From JACJYM01 sp965230495 (lineage in GTDB: Bacteria > Bacteroidota > Bacteroidia > Chitinophagales > Saprospiraceae), in assembly GCA_965230495.1 (NCBI GenBank), contig OZ246004.1, positions 868,001 through 932,000 on the forward strand: a DNA stretch of 64,000 bases. The letters are read 5' to 3'. A model generated the notes under the pieces. That model searched no databases. It saw only the letters and a program-made list of their open reading frames with translations, and had not been told where the DNA came from. A program made the position numbers and the translations under genes. Position 1 is the stretch's first letter, and every line of letters starts with the position of its first letter. Below are positions 52,491 to 60,891 of the stretch, one piece after another.

Positions 52491-55400
52491 TTAGTTTTTA
52501 ATTTCAAAGGTTTTATTAGTATCAACTTCAATAGATGCTCCAGGTAGTAATATTAAACTTTTTATAATAGCATTGATATTTACAATAGGGTCATAAGGTT
52601 TATGAGCCGGTATTATAACATCATCACCTGCAGATGGGACTATGTTATCACCCCAGTTAGCCGGATTGTTCCAATCACTACTAACAGGACCAATCCAACC
52701 TTTTGCCCCTTCATTATTTATGGTGTATTGACCTAAAGTAGAAATGTTTATTGATGAATTGAATCCAACAGAACCTATGCTTTGATCAATAATATCTCCA
52801 GAATAAAGTTCGACCCAAGTATTATCAAATCCGTTTTGGCTTCGATCATATAATTTATAATTTACAGGAGATGATCCAGGGGTTACAATTCCGATATCAC
52901 TAAAGGAAATTTCCTTGATAGAATTAAAACTGTTATTGGCTCCATAATTATTGATAACCCAATAGCTTTTGGCAATGGGATAAATGGTGGGAGAAACATC
53001 GGGTTGTAGGTTGATTCGACTGATTACAATATCTCCATCAGGATACGTGCCTCCAGGAGAGAAATTAATGTCTATTCCAGTTATAGACTGTATACTTTGA
53101 GGTCCATTGATTGTAAAGGTTTCACTTAAACCGGTACCAATGGGAGCATTACTTGTACTTATGATAGCATCATTATTTAGTACTCCATGATTAGAACCTG
53201 CATGGTCCATAATAAAGTTCTCGTTCACTAGTTTGTTAAACTGGTAATATGCTATTAGATCTGGATCACTTTCTATTTCATTTTCTTTTGTTAAATGCCT
53301 GAGGCTTCTAATTTCTTGTTCAGTAAGTGCTCTTTTCCACAAAGTCACTTCGTCTATATCACCCTTGAAAGATTTTGAATAATGCCCATATCCAATATAT
53401 ATGTCAGAGAATTCTCCAGAAGAGAGCGTTTTAGAATGTACATATTTTTGTTCATTTAGATACAAAGTAGCTTGTGTTGGTTCAATAACTAAAGCAACAT
53501 AACTCCATTCGTCAAGAGGGATAGTCATTCCACTATTGCTTCCCCAGTTGGAGGCATTACCAGGCCATTTATACCATAATTTGCTACCCCAATAATCTAC
53601 TATCAGCCCTTCGGTATAATCACAATGAGCACACCAGTCACCACTAGAGAATAGGGCTGCAAAACCTTGTTGTGATCCATTGGGTTTCCACCATCCTGTA
53701 ACTGTGAAGTGGGTAAGATTACTTAAGTTGGCATCCTGAGCAACCATATAATCTCCGTTATCATAGGTTTGAAGTAACTTGCCGGGAATAGTATCAGCCT
53801 TACATTGATTATCTAAGGTGATCAAGTCTTGTAGTAATCGGGTGTCCGTGTGAGTACCATTAGATATACTTAACGATATATCGTATGAGGTATTTTGACT
53901 AAGTAATACCCTTGGATTGCGTAGATTGGGGTCATTGATCCAAAGCGGTGTAGGGTCAATGCTCCAACTCCATGACATTCCTGTATTTTGATTGATAGAG
54001 TAAGATTCAAATTGGAGTGTATCTCTTTCGCAGAATACGGAATCAGAGGTCACCATGGGTATAGCTTGTAACTTATTGCTATTTATCATTTCTGCTTCCC
54101 AAATTCCTTTGGATGAAGCAAGTCTTATTTTTTGATCTCGATAAAATGGTAAAATTTTAAAACCTCCATGTTTTGCAGGTAGACCTGAACTAAAATTTGT
54201 CCATGTACTTGTGGTTTTATCATAGTAATAAAAATCATCATTAGTCATGGTATAAACAATATCTCCCTGATCACTTGCGTGATAAATAACATCCTTTATT
54301 GATTCGTTTTCTATCACATTGGAATATCTGTTTTGCCAAGTAGAACCACCATCAGTTGAGCTAAATATCTTGTTACCATTGTTAGATGAATTTGAAGCTA
54401 GCCAAATCTCATCTTTATCAAATGGGTTCAATGTGAGTGATAAGTTTCTCCAACTACCACTTGTGTAGGGAGGTGTTGTTATTTGAGAAAATGTATTTCC
54501 TCCATCGGCGGATTTATGCACTCTCCAGTCCCAGTAACTATGATAGATAATAGCATAAATGACGTCTGGATCATCTCTACTGATTTCGTATCTTCTTATG
54601 TCTCCTGGGAATGTATACAAGGTATCAAAACTCGAGCCACCATCTCTTGATTTTAAGAAATACTGTTCTTTTCCAATGTAAACTTGATTGGCGTAATAAG
54701 GATGCCACTCTACTTCACTATAAGAAAAATCGTAATAACTTTGAGTAGGGTATTGCCCTAAAGAACTAATACTTTTAGCAGTTTCTGTTAATACTGTTGG
54801 TGACAATCTTCCTCCAATATCGCTGAAATACGATTTTAGATTGTTAAATTGATCTACGTAACCTGTTGCACTTTCTGCTCCTCCTAAAAACAAACTTTCT
54901 CCATCATTATAATTTTCATGATATACCATATCACCATTGTGATATCTTCCTCCCACCCAGGTATCTACATTCCATCCTTGTCCAAAACCCCAAAAATCAC
55001 TTGCCGTTATTCCATTCATTCTTACCTCAACAGTTTGACATTCATCGTTTGAATAGTTGATTCCGCCATCAGAGGTTATCCAGATGTCATTACCTACAAC
55101 ATCTATATCTTGAATATCAGCATGCATTTCCAACGATCTGGTTCCTCTGATGTATTCAAAATTTCCTCCCTTGTTATCAGATTCGCAGAACCATATAGTT
55201 CCTAGCCATAATTTATCAGGATCGCTATGGGATACATCAATATCGAAATTATAGAACCCTTGGTGATAACCTGAGCTATATCCAGCTACGTACCAATTCG
55301 TTGCTGGGTCATTTCCAGATTCATATGGAGCTCCGTCAAAACCACTGTCTTCTTGCCATTTGCCTCCCTTATCTAGGCTATAATAGATTCCTATCCAGCC

Positions 55401-56477
55401 ATTATCGCCGTCTTTTCCGTTGGCAATTATTGCTGCATAAATACGATCTGGATCAGCTGGAGTCACGCCTATTTTACATCCATATACGGTAGATTCAGCA
55501 GGTGTAGAAGGAACATAGTAACCATTATCACTAACTTTCCAAGTGTTTCCAGAGTCTTCAGAGATCAATATTTCGGGCCGTATTAACGTAGTATTTTCAA
55601 CAGCTGCATAAAGTGTGTCATTAGTTTCAGGTTTTGCTTCAATGTCATAATATCTTCCAGCATTTTTTATTGTCCATGTGCTCCCTGCATTTTCACTTTT
55701 GTAGAGTCCGTCAGCAGTGGCGGCATATATAGTGTCAGTTACGGTGGAATGAATTAACAGTTGTTCTATTTTACCACTGAAGGTGTTTTCCAAATTCCAG
55801 GTAGTACCACCATCAGTTGTCTTATACAAATTGGTGTTTTCGCATATATATACTATGTCTTCGTTAAAGGGATCAATTTTTATATCATGTATGGAACCAA
55901 TGGCATAGTCATAAGTTGTAGGAGACCAGTTAAGTCCCTTATCTGTAGTTTTGAAAACACCACCAGTCTCCATTCCAGCATATAATACATTAGTATTACT
56001 GGGAGCAATACCAATACAGTAGACATTGGCTTGAGTTGGTCTTGTGTTTAGAGTTCCATTATTAATATAAGTAATCTCAGGGCCTATGCATGACCAATTG
56101 CCGTTTTGACGGTTTGCTCTTTTCACTTTTTTCCTTTCATAATTTTGAAACTCATACCATGGCTCCGGGTAATCAATCAATCCGTTATCATCTATATAGT
56201 TCTTAACTTGTTTTAACCAATACTTGTAATTTTGAGTATGAATATTTTTCTGGAAAGTATGATGTGCATAATATTTATTCTTTAGACTATCCACTTTCAA
56301 GTAGTTAGTATCTTCTAGATACATTACTTTAGCCCATTCTGGAGTAAGATCATTTATTTTTGGAACTGCTTTAAACCATTCCGGATGATCGGGTTTAGGA
56401 TAAAAACCCTGTCCAGATAGTGTCGATTGGGTAAGAAAAAAAAGGAAGACGATTGAAATGAAGTTTACTACTCTCAT
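52491..56477 (-). CDS. Very large secreted BNR/sortilin-type repeat protein with LamG domain
   Basis: A 1,328-residue exoprotein: signal peptide (VNFISIVFLFFLTQSTLSGQ), then about 600 residues of beta-propeller repeats with the S-x-D-x-G-x-T-W Asp-box (TTDKGLNWSP, TTDGGTTWNL, SENAGSTWTI, SEDSGNTWKV, SADGGNTFSQ, STDGGSTWQN). A PKD-like segment follows around 790-880, then a concanavalin/LamG domain around 900-1,085 with GDIDEVTLWKRALTEQEI. The C-terminal DWNNPANWGDNIVP module is common in Bacteroidota surface proteins. The protein ends 70 residues later without a recognisable type IX sorting domain. The likely role is surface adhesion or glycan binding. Confidence 0.85.
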   Translation of the reverse strand: MRVVNFISIVFLFFLTQSTLSGQGFYPKPDHPEWFKAVPKINDLTPEWAKVMYLEDTNYLKVDSLKNKYYAHHTFQKNIHTQNYKYWLKQVKNYIDDNGLIDYPEPWYEFQNYERKKVKRANRQNGNWSCIGPEITYINNGTLNTRPTQANVYCIGIAPSNTNVLYAGMETGGVFKTTDKGLNWSPTTYDYAIGSIHDIKIDPFNEDIVYICENTNLYKTTDGGTTWNLENTFSGKIEQLLIHSTVTDTIYAATADGLYKSENAGSTWTIKNAGRYYDIEAKPETNDTLYAAVENTTLIRPEILISEDSGNTWKVSDNGYYVPSTPAESTVYGCKIGVTPADPDRIYAAIIANGKDGDNGWIGIYYSLDKGGKWQEDSGFDGAPYESGNDPATNWYVAGYSSGYHQGFYNFDIDVSHSDPDKLWLGTIWFCESDNKGGNFEYIRGTRSLEMHADIQDIDVVGNDIWITSDGGINYSNDECQTVEVRMNGITASDFWGFGQGWNVDTWVGGRYHNGDMVYHENYNDGESLFLGGAESATGYVDQFNNLKSYFSDIGGRLSPTVLTETAKSISSLGQYPTQSYYDFSYSEVEWHPYYANQVYIGKEQYFLKSRDGGSSFDTLYTFPGDIRRYEISRDDPDVIYAIIYHSYWDWRVHKSADGGNTFSQITTPPYTSGSWRNLSLTLNPFDKDEIWLASNSSNNGNKIFSSTDGGSTWQNRYSNVIENESIKDVIYHASDQGDIVYTMTNDDFYYYDKTTSTWTNFSSGLPAKHGGFKILPFYRDQKIRLASSKGIWEAEMINSNKLQAIPMVTSDSVFCERDTLQFESYSINQNTGMSWSWSIDPTPLWINDPNLRNPRVLLSQNTSYDISLSISNGTHTDTRLLQDLITLDNQCKADTIPGKLLQTYDNGDYMVAQDANLSNLTHFTVTGWWKPNGSQQGFAALFSSGDWCAHCDYTEGLIVDYWGSKLWYKWPGNASNWGSNSGMTIPLDEWSYVALVIEPTQATLYLNEQKYVHSKTLSSGEFSDIYIGYGHYSKSFKGDIDEVTLWKRALTEQEIRSLRHLTKENEIESDPDLIAYYQFNKLVNENFIMDHAGSNHGVLNNDAIISTSNAPIGTGLSETFTINGPQSIQSITGIDINFSPGGTYPDGDIVISRINLQPDVSPTIYPIAKSYWVINNYGANNSFNSIKEISFSDIGIVTPGSSPVNYKLYDRSQNGFDNTWVELYSGDIIDQSIGSVGFNSSINISTLGQYTINNEGAKGWIGPVSSDWNNPANWGDNIVPSAGDDVIIPAHKPYDPIVNINAIIKSLILLPGASIEVDTNKTFEIKN

Positions 56478-56625
56478 TTAACTAACAAGTTTGTGTAAAA
56501 ATAAGGATTTTTACTATTTCATAACACAAGTTGAGGTTCTTTGAGTTTTTTCTCGAGCAAGGCTATAATCAACCACCAAAATCTAAATATATTTTATTGA
56601 TATTATAAATGAAGATAACTTAATA

Positions 56626-56633
56626 TATATTTG
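56626..56633 (+). promoter_or_regulatory. Promoter -7 element (TATATTTG) of guaA, four bases from the start codon
   Basis: TATATTTGCC, exact to TAnnTTTG, ends 4 bases before the guaA ATG at 56,638, which implies a leaderless transcript. Confidence 0.6.
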
Positions 56634-56637
56634 CCGA

Positions 56638-58170
56638 ATGGAAGAAAAAGTTCTAATTCTCGATTTTGGTTCGCAATACACTCAATTGATCGCAAGACGA
56701 TTGAGAGAGCTTAATGTATATTGTGAAATTCATCCTTTCAATACAAAGTTGGATGACTTTGAAAAGTTCAAGGCGATCATTTTATCAGGATCACCATTTT
56801 CGACTTTAGATGATAATGCCCTAAAGTTTGATCTAAAATCAGTTATTGGAAAAAAGCCATTATTGGGTATATGTTATGGAGCTCAGTATATAGCTCATTC
56901 CTTGGGAGGTGAAGTGGTCAAGTCAGATAAGAGAGAGTATGGAAAGGCAGAATTAGCTCAAATGTTTGGAGGTGATGAAATATTTACCGACGTTTCAAAT
57001 AATCAGGTTTGGATGTCACATGCAGACAGTATTTTATCTTTACCTGAGGGATTTGAAGTAATTGCAAGTACCAAGGATATTCCTGTAGCAGCGTACAAAA
57101 GTGTAAATTCTGGAGTTCCGACTTATTGTTTACAATTCCATCCTGAAGTAACACATTCTATAGATGGTAGTAGGATTCTAGAAAACTTTGTCACGAAAAT
57201 TGCAAAGGTTAAAGCTGAATGGACTCCATCGGCTTATATTGATGATAAAGTGAAAGAACTTTCTGAAAGAATTGGAGAAGAAAAGGTATTATTGGGGCTA
57301 TCAGGAGGAGTGGATAGCAGTGTTGCTGCAATGTTGCTTCAAAGAGCAATTGGAGATAGATTATATTGTGTGTTTTTGGATAATGGGTTATTGAGGAAAA
57401 ATGAATTCCAAGAGGTGCTTGACTCTTACAAAGATTTGGGACTTAATGTAATAGGAGTTGATGCATCTCATGAGTTTCTAAGTGAACTTAGTGGGGTAAG
57501 CGATCCGGAGCAGAAGAGAAAAATTATAGGAAGAGTATTCGTTGAGGTATTTGAGAGAGAGTCGAATAAAATTCCTGATATTAAATGGTTGGCACAAGGC
57601 ACCATATATCCTGACGTAATAGAATCTGTGAGTGTACATGGGCCTTCTGTGACGATTAAATCACATCATAATGTAGGTGGACTACCGGAAAAATTGAAAC
57701 TCAAAATCATAGAACCTTTGAGAATGCTTTTTAAAGATGAGGTGAGGAGAGTAGGCCTGGCACTTCAAATGCCTAAACATCTTATAAAAAGACATCCGTT
57801 TCCGGGACCTGGATTGGCGATTCGATTGCTGGGAAAAATTACTAAAGATAGAGTGACTCTACTTCAGGAAGCAGATCATATTTATATTAAAAAGCTCAAA
57901 GAACATAATTTATATAACGAAGTATGGCAAGCAGGAGCAATACTTTTGCCCGTTAAATCGGTGGGTGTAATGGGAGATGAAAGAACTTATGAATATACCT
58001 TGGCATTGCGATGTGTTAATTCGGTAGATGGAATGACCGCAGAGTGGAGTAGACTACCTCATGAATTTCTGGCTGAGGTGTCTAATGAAATAATCAATCA
58101 GGTGAAAGGAATTAATAGAGTGGTATATGATATCAGTACTAAACCACCATCTACAATAGAATGGGAATAA
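56638..58170 (+). CDS. guaA: GMP synthase (glutamine-hydrolysing)
   Basis: A 510-residue enzyme converting XMP to GMP. The N-terminal class I amidotransferase has Cys79 in LLGICYGAQ and the His168/Glu170 pair in QFHPEV. The ATP-pyrophosphatase domain has SGGVDSS at 222-228, and the C-terminal dimerisation domain ends KPPSTIEWE, the normal terminus. All catalytic residues are present. It is followed 60 bases later by the binding-protein-like lipoprotein, a neighbour often seen beside guaA in Bacteroidota. Confidence 0.97.
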   Translation: MEEKVLILDFGSQYTQLIARRLRELNVYCEIHPFNTKLDDFEKFKAIILSGSPFSTLDDNALKFDLKSVIGKKPLLGICYGAQYIAHSLGGEVVKSDKREYGKAELAQMFGGDEIFTDVSNNQVWMSHADSILSLPEGFEVIASTKDIPVAAYKSVNSGVPTYCLQFHPEVTHSIDGSRILENFVTKIAKVKAEWTPSAYIDDKVKELSERIGEEKVLLGLSGGVDSSVAAMLLQRAIGDRLYCVFLDNGLLRKNEFQEVLDSYKDLGLNVIGVDASHEFLSELSGVSDPEQKRKIIGRVFVEVFERESNKIPDIKWLAQGTIYPDVIESVSVHGPSVTIKSHHNVGGLPEKLKLKIIEPLRMLFKDEVRRVGLALQMPKHLIKRHPFPGPGLAIRLLGKITKDRVTLLQEADHIYIKKLKEHNLYNEVWQAGAILLPVKSVGVMGDERTYEYTLALRCVNSVDGMTAEWSRLPHEFLAEVSNEIINQVKGINRVVYDISTKPPSTIEWE

Positions 58171-58230
58171 TGTACAATCATCTCTTCTAACTTCGTTTAC
58201 TTTAGTACAATACTATTTAGAATTTAGCAA

Positions 58231-59550
58231 ATGAAAAAAATAATATATTTACTACTATCTCTTTTTATCATTTCCTGTGGATCTTCATCGCCTACGGTGA
58301 AGAAAACACGCAGAACACCCAGTACATCAAGTGTAAATAAAAAGAAAGAAAGAAAAGATAGACCAAGACCTAAGAAAGTAAAAAAGGTTGATAAGAAAGA
58401 TTATCCTCCCATTGAAAACAACCACGAAGGAGAAGATGTCTCTAAAAACCATGATCTAAATCTTAAGGATAGTTACAATGTAAAGTTGATGTTTCCTTTG
58501 GGAGATAATCCGGATGAACAATTTGTGGAGTATTATGCAGGAATGAAGTTGGCTATTGAAGAAATGAAAAACGAAAACTATTCTTTTAATATAGATGTGA
58601 TAGATACAGACAGAGGCAACATCAAAAGTATTTTAAGAAAAGAAGTGAATAAGAATACAGATTTGGTTTTAGGTCCATATGATCGAAATGACTTGAAAGA
58701 AGTAGTTGATCATTGTAAAGATAAAGAAGTACCGGTTATTTCTCAATGGATTTCTTCTACTAAACTTACAAAAGATAATCCCTACTATATTCAATTACGA
58801 CCTAATCTGAAAGAGAGATATTATAAAATAATGCAAGACATCGCTAATGAACACAGACCTGAGGATGTGGTAATAGTAGGTAGGGCTTCCGCTCGTGAAA
58901 AAAGAATTTTCAACTATTTTCAAGAGATAGCGGGTTATACCTATGGCGTCGAAAATGATACATTAATTGAAGAGTTTATAATCGATGAAGACACATTAAC
59001 ATCTGGACTCTTTGCTTATAGAGATCTCTTTGAGAAAGAAAAAAAAGTTTTCATATTCCCTCAATATTCAATGTCTAATGATGAGTCTTTTTTGTATAGC
59101 TGTATGAGAAGATTGGCTGTTGAAAAGGGAGAAAAAGATGTGATTGTATACGGGATGCCTATATTAAGAGATTCTGAACAGATCAGCTTTGATTATTATA
59201 GCTCCCTCAATATGCATATTGTGGTTTCTGAACATTTAGATTATGATAATCCAGAAGTGGTGGATTTTAGACGACGATATTATAATAGATATGGGGCATT
59301 GGCTACATTCGATGCTATTCAAGGGTATGATATGATGGGATATATTGCATTGTCCCTTAGCAGATATGGTCATAATTTTCAATTCCATATTGAGGATAAA
59401 ATATATAACGGAATCTTAACTAAAATTCAATTACAAAAGAAGTATGGAGAGGATGATAACCGAGAGAATTTTGACGATTTTGATTATTTTGAAAACAAAT
59501 ATCTTGAAATCATTTCTTTTCAAGATGGAAAGTTTAAAACTAAATCGTGA
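58231..59550 (+). CDS. Periplasmic-binding-protein-like lipoprotein (type 1 fold) with basic linker
   Basis: The signal MKKIIYLLLSLFIISC gives lipidated Cys16. Residues 17-65 are a Ser/Lys/Arg-rich linker (KKTRRTPSTSSVNKKKERKD). The rest has the type 1 periplasmic-binding fold (VKLMFPLGDNPDEQFVEYYA, GMKLAIEEMK, LVLGPYDRNDLKEV, FDAIQGYDMMGYIALSL), resembling LivJ or LpoA-type proteins. Homologues behind guaA usually carry LysM repeats in front of this domain; none are visible here, the basic linker takes their place. It overlaps the methyltransferase gene by 4 bases. Confidence 0.78.
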   Translation: MKKIIYLLLSLFIISCGSSSPTVKKTRRTPSTSSVNKKKERKDRPRPKKVKKVDKKDYPPIENNHEGEDVSKNHDLNLKDSYNVKLMFPLGDNPDEQFVEYYAGMKLAIEEMKNENYSFNIDVIDTDRGNIKSILRKEVNKNTDLVLGPYDRNDLKEVVDHCKDKEVPVISQWISSTKLTKDNPYYIQLRPNLKERYYKIMQDIANEHRPEDVVIVGRASAREKRIFNYFQEIAGYTYGVENDTLIEEFIIDEDTLTSGLFAYRDLFEKEKKVFIFPQYSMSNDESFLYSCMRRLAVEKGEKDVIVYGMPILRDSEQISFDYYSSLNMHIVVSEHLDYDNPEVVDFRRRYYNRYGALATFDAIQGYDMMGYIALSLSRYGHNFQFHIEDKIYNGILTKIQLQKKYGEDDNRENFDDFDYFENKYLEIISFQDGKFKTKS

Positions 59551-60170
59551 AGGATTCTTGGCTTACGGACAGTAGATTTAAAAGAATAGAGGAAGTTGTA
59601 AACAATAGAAAACTAGATTTAACCATTATTCTGGAAAACGTCCATGATCCTCATAATATAGGAGCTGTTCTTAGAACATGTGATAGTATTGGAATATCCG
59701 AGGTATATCTTTTATACAATTCTCCTCAAATCAAAAAACAGAATTTAAAGAAGGGTAGACTTAGTAGTACCGGTGCAGATAAGTGGATCGAGGCACATGA
59801 ATTTCATAGTGTTGAGGAGTGCATGAAGGCAGTAAAGGAAAAGTACGGAAAAATATATGGTACTTATCTTGGAGAAAAATCTCAGAGTCTTTACGAAATT
59901 GATATGACTAATTCTATGGCACTTATGTTTGGAAATGAGCATACTGGAATTTCAGAAGAAGCACTAGCATACTTAGATGGTAATTTTATCATTCCACAAG
60001 TTGGATTTGTCAAGAGTTTGAACATATCGGTAGCTTGTGCCGTGACACTTTACGAAGCTTTTCGACAAAGAAGTGTCAATAAGAGAGAAAACAGTGATTT
60101 TGAAAAAAGCAGAAAAGAGTTGCTACAAAAGTATATTAGTATATCCAGACCTCTTAGAAAGCTTAGCTAG
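59547..60170 (+). CDS. TrmH/SpoU-family RNA 2'-O-methyltransferase
   Basis: A 207-residue SPOUT methyltransferase with the three family motifs: motif 1 ENVHDPHNIGAVLRTCDSIG, motif 2 MFGNEHTGIS and motif 3 VKSLNISVACAVTLYEA. The lack of an N-terminal RNA-binding extension and the YEAFRQR ending fit TrmH (tRNA Gm18) better than RlmB, but the target is not certain. The start is GTG at 59,547, overlapping the previous stop codon (GTGA). It is convergent with, and overlaps by 8 bases, the DoxX-like gene. Confidence 0.9.
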   Translation: MKDSWLTDSRFKRIEEVVNNRKLDLTIILENVHDPHNIGAVLRTCDSIGISEVYLLYNSPQIKKQNLKKGRLSSTGADKWIEAHEFHSVEECMKAVKEKYGKIYGTYLGEKSQSLYEIDMTNSMALMFGNEHTGISEEALAYLDGNFIIPQVGFVKSLNISVACAVTLYEAFRQRSVNKRENSDFEKSRKELLQKYISISRPLRKLS

Positions 60171-60579
60171 GTAGTTTCATTACGTAGATTAGTCTTTTGA
60201 CACTATATCTTCCTGCACCATTAGCTATAAGTAAGAACAAACCTCCACAAATGGCTAAATTATTTAAAAATTGAAGAGAGGTGTTTTGTTTTAACTCAAA
60301 AGGATCATCCCAAAATGAAAATACTATGAATGTGTAGGGTAGCCAGTATAATAACAAAAGGGAAGCTCCAAACGAAGCAGCATATCCAACAAGAATAGTT
60401 ATAGCTCCTAAAAATAACATGAAGATAATAATACACAGTAAGATATTATTGTAAAAATCTATGCCATACTCAACCAAAGTCTGACAATTTTGATCAAAAA
60501 GAACGATAGCATCAATGGCGTGATAAAGAAACAGTATCCCCAAAATTATTCTTCCCAATAAATCTGCAATGTCTTTCAT
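60163..60579 (-). CDS. DoxX-like membrane protein
   Basis: A 138-residue protein with four membrane helices (RIILGILFLYHAIDAI, ILLCIIIFMLFLGAITIL, GASLLLLYWLPYTFIVF, LNNLAICGGLFLLIANG) and the terminal GAGRYSVKRL typical of DoxX family proteins. Function is unclear; members have been linked to redox chemistry. It overlaps the TrmH-like gene by 8 bases tail to tail. It is the last chromosomal gene before the integrated element; its upstream side faces the terminator of the disrupted tRNA. Confidence 0.75.
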   Translation of the reverse strand: MKDIADLLGRIILGILFLYHAIDAIVLFDQNCQTLVEYGIDFYNNILLCIIIFMLFLGAITILVGYAASFGASLLLLYWLPYTFIVFSFWDDPFELKQNTSLQFLNNLAICGGLFLLIANGAGRYSVKRLIYVMKLPS

Positions 60580-60690
60580 TGTTGAAACTAAAGTGTCTAT
60601 ATCATCAAATATAATACTAATAGGAGATATAATAAATGGTAGACCTTAAAACAAAGTAATGAAAAGTAAGCTCTAATGCAATACAATAAA

Positions 60691-60717
60691 AAAAGACCGT
60701 CGTTTGACAGTCCTTTT
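60691..60717 (-). terminator. Terminator hairpin next to the tRNA-like attachment site
   Basis: GACCGTC (60,695-60,701) and GACAGTC (60,706-60,712) form a 7-bp stem with one mismatch and a GTTT loop. On the minus strand seven T follow. The hairpin begins 8 bases past the apparent tRNA 3' end, the place expected for a tRNA terminator. Confidence 0.75.
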
Positions 60718-60734
60718 AGTACCGAAGGAGGGTA
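60717..60734 (-). other. Probable attachment site: 3' end of a tRNA-Leu gene (partial)
   Basis: On the minus strand this reads ACCCTCCTTCGGTACTA. CTTCGGT plus A is what the 3' acceptor strand and discriminator of a tRNA-Leu look like (the partner strand would be GCCGAAG), preceded by part of a T-stem. The T-loop and the rest of the tRNA are absent, since the bases to the right are AT-rich. This fits a recombination core in which the element replaced the 5' part of the gene. The complete tRNA should then lie at the far right end of the element, outside the window. This is inference. Confidence 0.5.
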
Positions 60735-60848
60735 TTTTTATTAATGCTTATATGTTAATAAATGACAACCAATGCAATAAACACAATATACCTGAGTAAT
60801 AATGAATTAACTTCTTTTTCTTTAGTTATCATTTATTTATCTTTAAAC
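60735..60848. other. Element left-end non-coding stretch
   Basis: About 115 AT-rich bases between the tRNA-like end and the GTCACT repeats. It contains no reading frame or hairpin I can support; by position it should include the left recombinase arm region of the element. Confidence 0.4.
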
Positions 60849-60880
60849 CGTCACTCAATCGTCACTTTTCGTCACTCAAT
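60849..60880 (+). repeat. Three phased direct repeats CGTCACT upstream of the integrase gene
   Basis: CGTCACT occurs at 60,849, 60,860 and 60,870; the first and third continue CAAT, the second TTT. Spacing is 11 and 10 bases, one helical turn, so all three lie on one face of the DNA. They end 11 bases before the integrase ATG. This is the pattern of a multi-site binding region, for the recombinase arm domain or a regulator. Confidence 0.6.
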
Positions 60881-60891
60881 AAAAAATAACA

